22,731 nucleotides of DNA from CAVQBP01 sp964448105 (GCA_964448105.1 CAYUVK010000084.1:1-22731); one strand, 5' to 3'; shown: positions 6,182 to 13,924, counted from the stretch's first letter. Numbers and translations are program-made. Notes: generated by a model from the sequence alone, not told the origin.

Positions 6182-8554
6182 ATGAATTCAAGAATCCAAC
6201 TGTTATTTGCCGTACTGTTAATTTCTTTAAGTGTGCTGATTTTTCCGCAGACCAGGAGCATTACTGTTATAGCGGAATCAAATAAAGTCCCGGCTAATTC
6301 AAATATTTATATTACCGGCGGAACTAATGAGCTTGGAAACTGGATGATAATGCAGAAGATGGAGAAATTATCAAGTAATAAGTGGAGTTATATAGCTTCT
6401 GTTGAAGAAGGGGATACACTTCATTTTAAATTTACACGCGGAAGCTGGAGGACTGAGGCAGTAGATTCAAGCGGTATTGAGTTCCCTGATTTTAGCTATA
6501 TAGCCGGAAAAGATACTACTCTTATATATTCAATACCTAACTGGAGGGACCAGGTTCAAAATGAAGTTTTAATATCCCCGGAAAGATTAAAGAATAAAAG
6601 CGGGAATCTTGAATTGTTTGAAGGCTGGAAATATAAAACCGGCGATGATACCTTGTGGGCAGATCCAAACTACAATGATAATAAATGGAAGCCAATTGCC
6701 AATCCCTTTTTATATAGAAAAGATTTTGAAAAGATGGACTGGGAATGGACAGGCAAGGTGTGGTTCAGAAATCATATTCTAGTAGATTCGGCTCTCTGGA
6801 ATAAACCTTTTGCCTTTAACTTTTTTAATACAGGAGCAGCGGAAGTCTACCTGGACGGGAAAATATTATATAAGTATGGTGAAACTGGTAAATCGAAAGA
6901 AACGGAAAAGCCGTACTTTGACAGGAATCCTAGACATATAATATTCAGTGCAAAGGAAGAGCACGTTCTTGTAGTAAGATATTCGAACTTTCTGGCTGAA
7001 GAACAGAGTAAATTCAATGTTCCTACCGGGTTTAATGCAACAATAGGATCCCCGGATATGTTTTTTTCTAACCGGATAAACGATGTCCGGCAAATGACCT
7101 GGCAGCAGATGGGATTCGGAGCATTCTTACTGGCATTTGCAATAATGCATCTGCTTATTTTTATATTCTATCCGAAAACAAAGGAAAACTTATTCTATTC
7201 TATTTCAATGCTTTCGTTTGCAGCAGTAGTTTATACAAGCATGCAGTCGAATTTCACACATACCGTTCTTTCGGCAATAAACTTATCAATTATCAATTCC
7301 ACTTCCGTACAAATTTCATTGCTGTTTGGCTTGCTTACAGTTTATGCAAGTTCTTATTCAAAAATGCCGAAGCAGTATTTAGCCTTTATATCCCTTTCGG
7401 CTATATTTATTTTCCGGACGATATTCTTTCCGCTTCTGGGGAGTCCGTATATTGATTATTTATATTATTTCTTTGCACTGATAATTACCCTGGAAATTTT
7501 CAGGATAGTAATAAGGGGAATAAAGAGGAAAGAATCATGGGGATGGTTAATCGGCTCAGGGTTCCTAGTAGCAATACTACTAATTACTTACCAGGTTCTT
7601 ATATCAACGGAAATTGTTCGTCCGCTGTTCGGGATTTACTTTGTATATGTTTACGGGATAGTGTTTTTGGCAATCACTGTTTCAATTCATCTATCAAGGA
7701 GGATTGCTTTTACAAATAAGAACCTTGAAAACCAACTTATTCAAATAAAAGAGCTTTCACATAAAGCACTTGAGCAGGAAAGAAGGGCAAAAGATGAGGA
7801 GATCAGCCGCAAGCTTCTGGAAGCCGATAATGCCAGGAAGACAAAAGAATTGGAAGAAGCAAGGAAGCTGCAGTATTCCATGCTGCCCAGGAAAGTTCCC
7901 CCGGTTCCAAATCTTGATATAGCTGTCTATATGAAAACGGCTACCGAAGTGGGAGGTGATTATTACGATTTCAAATATAATAATAACGGGAGCCTGACTA
8001 TCGCAGTAGGTGATGCTACCGGGCATGGTATGAGAGCAGGAACTTTGGTTGCCGCAATAAAGGGATTATTCACGGCAGAACCTTTCCAGACAGATATTAT
8101 AAACTTTTTTAATAAGTGCAATTCAATTATAAGGGAAATGCAGCTCGGCAACCTTTATATGGCCATGATGATGGCGAAAATTACGGATAATAAAATGGTT
8201 ATATCTTCTGCCGGGATGCCTCCCGCACTAATTTACAGGGGGAAAGAAAAGCAGGTTGAAGAAATCAGGATCAAAGGGCTGCCGCTCGGTGGCTCGCCGG
8301 ATTTTCCTTATGTTAAAAAAGAAGCTCTCTTATACCGCGGAGATACTATCCTTTTAATGTCCGATGGTTTCCCGGAATTATTCAACAAGCAGAAAGAAAT
8401 ATTAGACTATAACAAGGTCATGGAAATCTTTTGTTCGGTTGCTGAGCAGTCTTCAAAAAAAATAATCGAAGAGCTGAACATTGCAGCTGAAAAATGGATG
8501 GACGGAGCAGATCAGCAGGATGATATTACATTTGTAGTAGTTAAGGTGAAATAG
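6182..8554 (+). CDS. Membrane sensor with SpoIIE-type PP2C phosphatase domain
   Basis: The predicted protein has 790 residues. An N-terminal signal peptide (about 1-22) precedes a starch-binding-like beta domain (about 26-117, with ITGGTNELGNW typical of CBM20-like folds). A second beta-sandwich, resembling a jelly-roll sensor domain, covers about 145-270. Seven hydrophobic helices follow (about 309-508), then a charged coiled coil (512-565) and a cytoplasmic SpoIIE/PP2C domain (about 575-790). The phosphatase keeps its metal-binding motifs: EVGGDYYDF (D593), GDATGHGM (D611), SDGFPELF (D728) and DQQDDITFVVV (D780/D781). The layout matches 7TM-DISM-type receptors. It probably dephosphorylates an anti-sigma-factor antagonist or similar partner in response to an extracytoplasmic ligand; no partner gene is adjacent. 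Arms of the CACTAAG repeat lie on both sides (5637-5675 and 8653-8691). Domain calls are good; the ligand is unknown. Confidence 0.9.
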   Translation: MNSRIQLLFAVLLISLSVLIFPQTRSITVIAESNKVPANSNIYITGGTNELGNWMIMQKMEKLSSNKWSYIASVEEGDTLHFKFTRGSWRTEAVDSSGIEFPDFSYIAGKDTTLIYSIPNWRDQVQNEVLISPERLKNKSGNLELFEGWKYKTGDDTLWADPNYNDNKWKPIANPFLYRKDFEKMDWEWTGKVWFRNHILVDSALWNKPFAFNFFNTGAAEVYLDGKILYKYGETGKSKETEKPYFDRNPRHIIFSAKEEHVLVVRYSNFLAEEQSKFNVPTGFNATIGSPDMFFSNRINDVRQMTWQQMGFGAFLLAFAIMHLLIFIFYPKTKENLFYSISMLSFAAVVYTSMQSNFTHTVLSAINLSIINSTSVQISLLFGLLTVYASSYSKMPKQYLAFISLSAIFIFRTIFFPLLGSPYIDYLYYFFALIITLEIFRIVIRGIKRKESWGWLIGSGFLVAILLITYQVLISTEIVRPLFGIYFVYVYGIVFLAITVSIHLSRRIAFTNKNLENQLIQIKELSHKALEQERRAKDEEISRKLLEADNARKTKELEEARKLQYSMLPRKVPPVPNLDIAVYMKTATEVGGDYYDFKYNNNGSLTIAVGDATGHGMRAGTLVAAIKGLFTAEPFQTDIINFFNKCNSIIREMQLGNLYMAMMMAKITDNKMVISSAGMPPALIYRGKEKQVEEIRIKGLPLGGSPDFPYVKKEALLYRGDTILLMSDGFPELFNKQKEILDYNKVMEIFCSVAEQSSKKIIEELNIAAEKWMDGADQQDDITFVVVKVK

Positions 8555-8565
8555 GGGAGGTGAAA

Positions 8566-8593
8566 AGTCATTAGTCATTGGTCAATGGTCATT
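8566..8593. repeat. TCATT-word microrepeat with palindrome
   Basis: AGTCATTAGTCATT is followed by GGTCAATGGTCATT, four tandem-like GTCATT/GTCAAT words. They contain the palindrome CATTG-gt-CAATG (8576-8587). It lies 12 bases after the stop codon of the SpoIIE-type gene. Another short-word repeat; function unknown. Confidence 0.4.
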
Positions 8594-8652
8594 TGCTGTT
8601 TGGGTGATATGATTTAAAATTATCTTCCCAGCTATTTTCCAGAATTTTCTTG

Positions 8653-8691
8653 CTTAGTGAAACTTTGTGCTCTAAGTGTCTTAGTGTTTAA
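8653..8691. repeat. CTTAGTG-word right arm
   Basis: CTTAGTGAAACTTTGTGCTC and CTAAGTGTCTTAGTGTTTAAA closely match the right arm at 5586-5626. It sits 12 bases before the left end of the element at 8704, forming the same right-end/left-end junction as at 5586-5675 and 11763-11845. Confidence 0.6.
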
Positions 8692-8703
8692 AAACCAAGA
8701 TTA

Positions 8704-8825
8704 TTTACCACTAAGACACTAAGTGCACTAAGGATCACTGAGGTTATATAAGTAGAATAAGGTTTTGGGGTATAAATTTTATTATTTCTTAGTGGGACTT
8801 AGTGATCTAAGTGCCTTAGTGGTAT
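8704..8825. mobile_element. Short CACTAAG-family element, 122 bp
   Basis: It begins TTTACCACTAAGACACTAAG and ends CTAAGTGCCTTAGTGGTAT. The AT-rich core GTTATATAAGTAGAATAAGG and TTTTATTATTTCTTAGTG aligns throughout with the 123-bp element at 9892-10014. It contains no reading frame. It looks like a minimal, non-autonomous member of the family. Confidence 0.6.
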
Positions 8826-8902
8826 AACGCCATCTTCATAAATAATTTCACGGTTTTTTTCGATAGTAATTATTAGATTTCTACCCATTAAAATTATCAA
8901 TT

Positions 8903-9910
8903 ATGAAATTTGTACCTTCATATAAAAATATAAGCCGTGAGGAATTTTCCAGAAGAGAGAGTATAGCAGATTCTATTTTACGCTCATGCACAAGCTGTCC
9001 CAGCAATTGTAAAATAGATAGAACGAATGGAGAATTAGGAATATGTGCAAGCGGGGCGTTACCGGTAGTCTCATCTTATACTCCTCATTTCGGTGAAGAG
9101 CCAGTTCTATCGGGAACTAAAGGAGCAGGAAATATTTTTTTCGGAAACTGCAATTTAAATTGTGTTTACTGCCAGAATTTCATTATAAGCCAAAAGCCTA
9201 AAATTGAAAAAAGAAATGAAGTTTCAATTGAACGTCTTGCCGATATAATGCTGGAACTCCAGGAAAAAGAATGTCACAATATCGGTTTGGTTTCTCCAAC
9301 ACATTTTGCAGTTCCTATTTTTAAATCGATAAAAACGGCAGTTGAGAAAGGGCTCGATTTACCGGTAATATATAATACCAACGGTTATGATTCAGTTGAA
9401 ATGCTGAAATTATTTGATGGAATAATTGATATTTACCTTCCCGATTTTAAGTATGGCGATAATGCCGAAGGAAAAATTTATTCAAAAGTCGATGATTATT
9501 TTGACAGGGCAAGAGAAGCAATAGCCGAAATGCACAGGCAGGTCGGCAGTGAACTTATTTATGATAACGGTATTGTGATTAGAGGTTTAATTATACGGCA
9601 TTTAATTTTACCGAACGGGCTCTCTGAAAGTGAAAAAGTTTTTAAGTTTATTTCAGATCTTGATCCTAAAATTCATATCTCATTAATGGCGCAATATTAT
9701 CCTACGAATGTTGCGAACAGGCATATCTTAATAAACAGACCCATTTCCTCTTCCGAGTATGCAAGGGGGATAGAATTGCTTGATAAATACAATTTGGAAA
9801 ACGGATGGATCCAGGAGCTTGAAAGTAATGATTTCTACCGGCCGAATTTTCGATCTGACCGTATTGATCCTTTTAATAACAAGGAAAGATATTTACCACT
9901 AAGACACTAA
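8903..9910 (+). CDS. Radical SAM protein, PflX / PflA-like (COG1313)
   Basis: The 335-residue cytoplasmic protein is related to pyruvate formate-lyase activating enzymes. The radical SAM cluster motif C-x3-C-x2-C is C83/C87/C90 in GNCNLNCVYCQN. An extra N-terminal cysteine set, C29, C32, C36 and C48 (CTSCPSNC...GICA), is typical of the PflX-type subgroup and probably binds another cluster. The family uses S-adenosylmethionine for radical chemistry; its substrate is unknown, and no pyruvate formate-lyase or glycyl-radical enzyme is nearby. The ATG gives the expected N-terminus. The C-terminus is unusual: from residue 330 on (tail LPLRH and the stop codon) the coding sequence is the start of a CACTAAG element, so the original last residues and stop have probably been replaced. 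The core fold should be intact. Confidence 0.92.
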   Translation: MKFVPSYKNISREEFSRRESIADSILRSCTSCPSNCKIDRTNGELGICASGALPVVSSYTPHFGEEPVLSGTKGAGNIFFGNCNLNCVYCQNFIISQKPKIEKRNEVSIERLADIMLELQEKECHNIGLVSPTHFAVPIFKSIKTAVEKGLDLPVIYNTNGYDSVEMLKLFDGIIDIYLPDFKYGDNAEGKIYSKVDDYFDRAREAIAEMHRQVGSELIYDNGIVIRGLIIRHLILPNGLSESEKVFKFISDLDPKIHISLMAQYYPTNVANRHILINRPISSSEYARGIELLDKYNLENGWIQELESNDFYRPNFRSDRIDPFNNKERYLPLRH

Positions 9911-10014
9911 GAATTACTGAGTTACTAAGGTCATATAAAATAAAATAAGGTTTTTGGGTAGGAATTTTATAATTTCTTAGTGAAACTTAGTGATCTAAGT
10001 GCTTTAGTGGTAAA
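9892..10014. mobile_element. Short CACTAAG-family element overlapping the radical SAM gene
   Basis: It begins TTTACCACTAAGACACTAAG at 9892, inside the last codons of the radical SAM gene, and ends CTAAGTGCTTTAGTGGTAAA at 10014. The core (TCATATAAAATAAAATAAGG, then TTTTATAATTTCTTAGTG) aligns with the 122-bp copy at 8704-8825. The TAA inside the second CACTAAG word is used as the gene's stop codon. No target-site duplication is evident. Confidence 0.6.
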
Positions 10015-10061
10015 GAAATGCCCGATAAAACAACTAAACAATAAAGCAATTCATAAATCTT

Positions 10062-10568
10062 TTATTTTTCCCTATGTATAATCAAAATTATCCCGATTGT
10101 AATTAAAACAACTGGCCAATAGTCTAAAGTTATTTGTGCTGTTGAATTTATAAAAGACGGTAGACTAATTTCACCGTTAAATATAGTGTAGACTGTTCCT
10201 GCAATAAAAAGGATGAGTGATATTAAAAGAGGTGATTTTTCCCGAAGGTTATCGAGAAAAAGCATAAAAAAACTAATAGAAAAGATAAGGAGCAGCGAAG
10301 GCATTATTAGAGTTGAAACGCTGAAAAACTCGAATTTGCTGATAATAAAAAGAAACAAGCCGATCAAAAAAATAATCGAACCAATAAATAACCTTCCTCT
10401 TTGATTATTACCGAATGAAATATAAACCAGGCTTGTACCGTAAAAAATCAATCCGTAACCCCATATTTCCGTGTTATCAAAATCTATTATACCCAATAGT
10501 TTTAAGATGATTGATAAAGCAAGAAAAGTTAGTAAGTAAATTAAAATTGATTGGTGATGCTTATTCAA
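10062..10568 (-). CDS. Six-helix integral membrane protein, unknown function
   Basis: The 168 residues form about six hydrophobic segments (roughly 8-28, 35-52, 60-78, 84-106, 113-131 and 149-165) with short charged loops. The last helix carries DYWPVVLITIGIILI. This WP-x2-LI-x2-G-x3-L pattern is reminiscent of the membrane part of LiaF/DUF5668-type small membrane proteins. I cannot assign a family with confidence. No signal peptide cleavage site or catalytic motif is seen. It follows the arginase gene by 41 bases on the same strand, so the two are probably co-transcribed. That alone does not tell its role. Confidence 0.75.
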   Translation of the reverse strand: MNKHHQSILIYLLTFLALSIILKLLGIIDFDNTEIWGYGLIFYGTSLVYISFGNNQRGRLFIGSIIFLIGLFLFIISKFEFFSVSTLIMPSLLLIFSISFFMLFLDNLREKSPLLISLILFIAGTVYTIFNGEISLPSFINSTAQITLDYWPVVLITIGIILIIHREK

Positions 10569-10609
10569 TATAAACCGGAAATTATGATGTTAAATATATT
10601 TATAAAAAG

Positions 10610-11545
10610 TTAAAATATTCTTTGCCCCATACTGGAAGCTATAATATCGGTAGCAAATTCTGCACTTTTATTTCGATCGTCTAAAATAGGATTAACCTCG
10701 GTTATTTCCAATGAGGACATGCATCCGCATTCGGCTATCGATTCCATCAAAAGATGCGCTTCACGGTAACTTAAACCGCCGGGTACCGGGGTCCCAACTC
10801 CCGGTGCAAATGTCGGATCGACTACATCAAGGTCAAAGCTTACATGTATGTGATCCACTTTTTGCTGGAACTGCTTTAAGACCCTGGCTATTATCCTATG
10901 AATTCCGAGCTTGTCGATATCGGACATAGTGTATACTGAAACTCCGAGCTTTTTTATATTTTCTTTTTCAAGGTTATCGATGCTTCTAATACCGATTAAT
11001 GCACAATTTTCAGGTTTAACTTTGGGAGAAAAGTCTAAAATATTAACGAGCTTTTCTTCCCCTATACCTAAAGATGCCGCCATCGGCATCCCGTGAATAT
11101 TTCCCGAAGGGGTAGTTTCACCGGTATTCATATCTGCATGTGCATCGACCCAGATAACTCCCATCTCAAGCTTGTTATTTTTGCAGTATGAAGAAATTCC
11201 TGCAATAGTACCGATAGCCATTGAATGATCGCCGCCAAGGCATAAAGGAAATTGATGCTGCCCCAGGACTTTTTCAACTTTTTTGGCTAAAATTTTTGTT
11301 GTCTTAAGAATTTCGGGAAGGTATTTTAATTTAGGATTAGTTCCGAAAGTCTTCGGAATTTGCAGTTCAATATTTTGAATAAAAATATCGCCGCTGTCAA
11401 TAACATCATAGCCAAGCTTCTTGAGTTTTTTTTCAATACCGGCAATTCTGATTGCGGAAGGTCCCATATCGACTCCCCTTCGCCCGGAACCAAGGTCCAT
11501 CGGAAATCCGATTATGTTTACGACTTTTGCCGGTGTTTTTTTCAT
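10610..11545 (-). CDS. rocF: Arginase
   Basis: Arginase hydrolyses L-arginine to ornithine and urea with a two-manganese centre. At 311 residues it has normal length. The metal ligands are visible: H107 in GGDHSMAIG, D134/H136/D138 in VDAHADMNT, and D238/D240 in SFDLDVVDP. The stretch TPSGNIHGMP (145-154) is the substrate-recognition loop of true arginases and argues against agmatinase or formimidoglutamase. E283 in ITEVNP is the conserved distal glutamate. The ATG at 11543-11545 puts the first strand (VVNIIGFPMDLGSGRRGVD) at the right place. It probably forms a two-gene unit with the downstream membrane protein. No urease or ornithine gene is in view. Confidence 0.94.
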   Translation of the reverse strand: MKKTPAKVVNIIGFPMDLGSGRRGVDMGPSAIRIAGIEKKLKKLGYDVIDSGDIFIQNIELQIPKTFGTNPKLKYLPEILKTTKILAKKVEKVLGQHQFPLCLGGDHSMAIGTIAGISSYCKNNKLEMGVIWVDAHADMNTGETTPSGNIHGMPMAASLGIGEEKLVNILDFSPKVKPENCALIGIRSIDNLEKENIKKLGVSVYTMSDIDKLGIHRIIARVLKQFQQKVDHIHVSFDLDVVDPTFAPGVGTPVPGGLSYREAHLLMESIAECGCMSSLEITEVNPILDDRNKSAEFATDIIASSMGQRIF

Positions 11546-11939
11546 TTAAAAATTTTTTATAAAAAGGTTTTAACTAAAATACTTATTTATCATGAATTTA
11601 TTTTATGAAGAAGAAGTTCAATATATTAGTAAGCTTTTTTAAGTGAAACATTAAATTAAAAAGTTTCTTTCTAATTACAAATAATCTTCATTTTATGAAT
11701 TGTTAAGAGCTTTCCAAAACATACATGTCCAAAATAATAGAAGGACAACAATAGTATATCATTTCTTAGTGATTCTTAGTATCCTTAGTCCCTTAGTGGT
11801 AAATTCTCACCACTAAGACACTAAGAGCATAAAGTTACACTAAGGAAATGTTCCCAAAATAATCTCCATTTTACAGGGACTTACAATTAATATTGTATAA
11901 TACTTATATTCATTTTCTAAAATTTCCGGTTTTTTAAGA
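11546..11939. other. Divergent intergenic region with one inverted CACTAAG junction
   Basis: The spacer separates the arginase gene (minus) from the SpoIID-type gene (plus). It holds the paired arms at 11763-11845 and otherwise AT-rich DNA in which promoters for both directions must lie. I could not identify a -33/-7 pair with confidence. No gene is seen. Confidence 0.6.
11763..11845. repeat. Head-on pair of CTTAGTG and CACTAAG arms
   Basis: A CTTAGTG-word arm (11763-11803) ends CTTAGTGGTAAA. After five bases a CACTAAG-word arm (11809-11845) starts ACCACTAAG. The inner 9-bp arms CTTAGTGGT (11792-11800) and ACCACTAAG (11809-11817) are perfectly complementary with an 8-base loop, so a strong hairpin can form. 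No CACTAAG arm is found from here to the end of the window. Confidence 0.6.
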
Positions 11940-13292
11940 ATGATTACTATTAAAGCAGAACCTGAAATAAGTGTTGGTATTTTAACCGAAGAAAAGATTG
12001 TTTTTGAGCTTTACGGTGATTTTAAGACATCCGGGCTTAAACAGACTTTTAGCGGGCGATTTAATGCTTCGGTAGTCGATAATAGTATAGTATGTAAAAA
12101 AGACGATGAAAAAATAGAAATATCGGATGAAATGATATTTGAACCTCTTGATAAAGAAGCGGATTCTTTTTTAATAAGAGAAGTTACAATAGGTGTTGAT
12201 TTCCACTGGGAAAGAAAAGAGAAGCAGAGATTTAACGGTTCGTTAAAGCTAAAAAGAAGTTACAATAAGATTGTTGTAATTAATATCCTTCCACTGGAAA
12301 AATATTTAATAAGCGTTATTTCATCCGAGATGAGCTCTAAAAGTTCAATTCAATTCCTTAAATCACAGGCTATTGTTTCCCGCAGCTGGGTGCTTGCACA
12401 GCTTGAGAAATCAAAATTAACCGGGATACAAAAAGAGGTTTCCCAAACAAGCATTGAGTCGGAAAATGAATTAATTAAATGGTATGATAGGGAAGCACAT
12501 TTGCTGTTCGATGTATGTGCCGATGACCACTGTCAACGCTATCAAGGTATAACAAAAATTTTTTCGAATGCGGCATTAGCCGCAATTGATGAAACCAGGG
12601 GGCTTGTGCTGGCATCGGATGATAATATTTGTGACACCAGGTATTCAAAATCCTGCGGCGGAGTAACAGAATCATTTAATAATGTTTGGGAATCGAAAGA
12701 ATATAAATACCTTTCTTCGGTTGTTGATTATAAATATTACCCTGAAAATTATAATTTAAATTTCTCCAATGAGAATATTGCTAAGAAATGGATCAAAGGA
12801 AATCCTTCTGCTTTCTGCAATACATCCAATCAAAAAATTCTCTCCCAGGTTCTTTTAGATTTTGACCAGGAAACAAAAGATTTTTACCGGTGGAAAGTTG
12901 AATATACTCAGAAGGAGTTATCCGAAATCATTAAATTAAAAAGTAAAATTGATTTCGGTGAAATTTTAGACCTTGTGCCTGTTGAAAGAGGGGATTCTTC
13001 AAGACTTATAAAATTAAAAATAGTCGGGACTAAAAAAATACTCACAATCGGAAAAGAATTAGAAATTAGAAGAACTCTTTCCCCATCACATCTCTATAGC
13101 TCTGCGATAATAGTAGAAAAATTTGACATTAGAAATAATATACCGCAAAAATTTGTTATCAGGGGTGCGGGATGGGGGCATGGAGTAGGTCTTTGCCAGA
13201 TTGGTGCTGCCGTTATGGCTTCAATCGGGTACCAGTTTGATGAAATATTATTACACTATTTTAAAGATGCAGTGCTTAAAAAAATATACTAA
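11940..13292 (+). CDS. SpoIID/LytB domain protein
   Basis: The predicted protein has 450 residues. SpoIID-family proteins are peptidoglycan-active: the Bacillus sporulation protein is a lytic transglycosylase that cuts glycan strands lacking stem peptides. The domain is clear: LEKYLISVISSEMSS (119-133) with E130 at the position of the catalytic glutamate, KSQAIVSRSW (141-150), and the C-terminal signature GWGHGVGLCQIGA (421-433). A cysteine-rich insert lies between (C193, C198, C231, C239). No signal peptide is present; codons upstream of the ATG run to an in-frame TAA at 11898 with no alternative ATG, GTG or TTG start, so export, if any, is by an unrecognised route. It heads a plus-strand set with two glycosyltransferases and a DUF4922 gene. 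I infer a role in wall or surface glycan processing. Confidence 0.88.
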   Translation: MITIKAEPEISVGILTEEKIVFELYGDFKTSGLKQTFSGRFNASVVDNSIVCKKDDEKIEISDEMIFEPLDKEADSFLIREVTIGVDFHWERKEKQRFNGSLKLKRSYNKIVVINILPLEKYLISVISSEMSSKSSIQFLKSQAIVSRSWVLAQLEKSKLTGIQKEVSQTSIESENELIKWYDREAHLLFDVCADDHCQRYQGITKIFSNAALAAIDETRGLVLASDDNICDTRYSKSCGGVTESFNNVWESKEYKYLSSVVDYKYYPENYNLNFSNENIAKKWIKGNPSAFCNTSNQKILSQVLLDFDQETKDFYRWKVEYTQKELSEIIKLKSKIDFGEILDLVPVERGDSSRLIKLKIVGTKKILTIGKELEIRRTLSPSHLYSSAIIVEKFDIRNNIPQKFVIRGAGWGHGVGLCQIGAAVMASIGYQFDEILLHYFKDAVLKKIY

Positions 13293-13322
13293 AGAGAAAA
13301 AAACTGGAAAAAATATTTTGCT

Positions 13323-13871
13323 CATACTGCATGGATGCATGATAGCATGTCTGCATGTATGAAAAAAAATAACGGGGAGTTATAAAATGCAAGAAGAAAT
13401 TATAAATAGAAATAAAAATATAAATCGCGGATTCAGGAAACTTGAGGTTTGGAAAGAAGCTATTAGTTTATATGTATTTGTTAAAGAGAAAATAAGAAAA
13501 TTTGATGTAATTTCCTTTAAAATAAGAGCACAAGTTGAAGATTCAATTTTTTCATGTCATTCCAATATTGCAGAAGGGTATGCTAGAAGATCATTAAAAG
13601 AATACATCCAATTTATTAATATATCTTTATCTACGCTTGCTGAAAATTATTCGCAAATCTTCGCATTACATTGCAGCGGCGATATCGCTCTACAATGGTT
13701 TGACGAATATGATAAAAAGCATTATTCATTAGAAAATAAATTAATTCAAATGAATAGAACAATGCTTACCAAAGTGGATAAAAACGAATGGAAAAATGAT
13801 TACATATTACATGAAATGATGACAAAATATGAGGGTTAAGTCATGCTTCCATGCAAACCATGCAGTCATGC
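13323..13871. mobile_element. GCATG-word brackets around a four-helix-bundle gene
   Basis: The left bracket (13323-13361) consists of GCATG/CATGC words (TGCATGGATGCATGATAGCATG, broken as 13328-13349, then TCTGCATGTATG). The right bracket (13842-13871) reads CATGCTTCCATGC then AAACCATGCAGTCATGC. The reverse complement of the right bracket contains GCATGACTGCATG, matching GCATGTCTGCATG of the left one. The gene between them starts 25 bases inside the left bracket and ends two bases before the right one. The arrangement parallels the CACTAAG unit at 2025-2581, though word and gene differ. Mobility is inferred; only this copy is present. Confidence 0.45.
13387..13839 (+). CDS. Four-helix-bundle protein, 23S rRNA intervening-sequence (S23) family
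   Basis: The 150 residues carry the family hallmarks FRKLEVWKEAI (16-26) near the start and SNIAEGYARRSLKEYIQF (59-76) in the second helix, followed by LSTLAE (81-86). The family includes proteins encoded by intervening sequences in some 23S rRNA genes and the Avd accessory proteins of diversity-generating retroelements, which bind nucleic acid. No rRNA, reverse transcriptase or variable repeat is nearby, so it is neither of those here. GGGGAG upstream of the ATG gives a fair ribosome-binding site. It interrupts the SpoIID-glycosyltransferase gene set and is bracketed by GCATG words, which suggests it arrived as an independent unit. Biochemical role unknown. Confidence 0.9.
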   Translation: MQEEIINRNKNINRGFRKLEVWKEAISLYVFVKEKIRKFDVISFKIRAQVEDSIFSCHSNIAEGYARRSLKEYIQFINISLSTLAENYSQIFALHCSGDIALQWFDEYDKKHYSLENKLIQMNRTMLTKVDKNEWKNDYILHEMMTKYEG

Positions 13872-13924
13872 TTTAGTAAGGTGATATTACAGTTCTTTTT
13901 GATTTGGATTTTAAATAAGTATTT

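Larger units (their letters stand above)
8555..8902. other. Intergenic region with CACTAAG repeats
   Basis: It contains a small TCATT-word repeat (8566-8593), a solitary CTTAGTG right arm (8653-8691), a complete short CACTAAG element (8704-8825), and about 75 AT-rich bases before the radical SAM gene. I see no further gene and no T-run terminator after the SpoIIE-type gene. Confidence 0.7.

Noticed and set aside
10610..11545. Agmatinase or formimidoglutamase instead of arginase
   Set aside because: The TPSGNIHGMP loop and the DAHADMNT context are typical of arginases. Agmatinases lack this loop arrangement.
13387..13839. 23S rRNA intervening sequence or diversity-generating retroelement
   Set aside because: No rRNA sequence, reverse transcriptase gene or template/variable repeat pair lies nearby; only the S23/Avd-type fold is shared.
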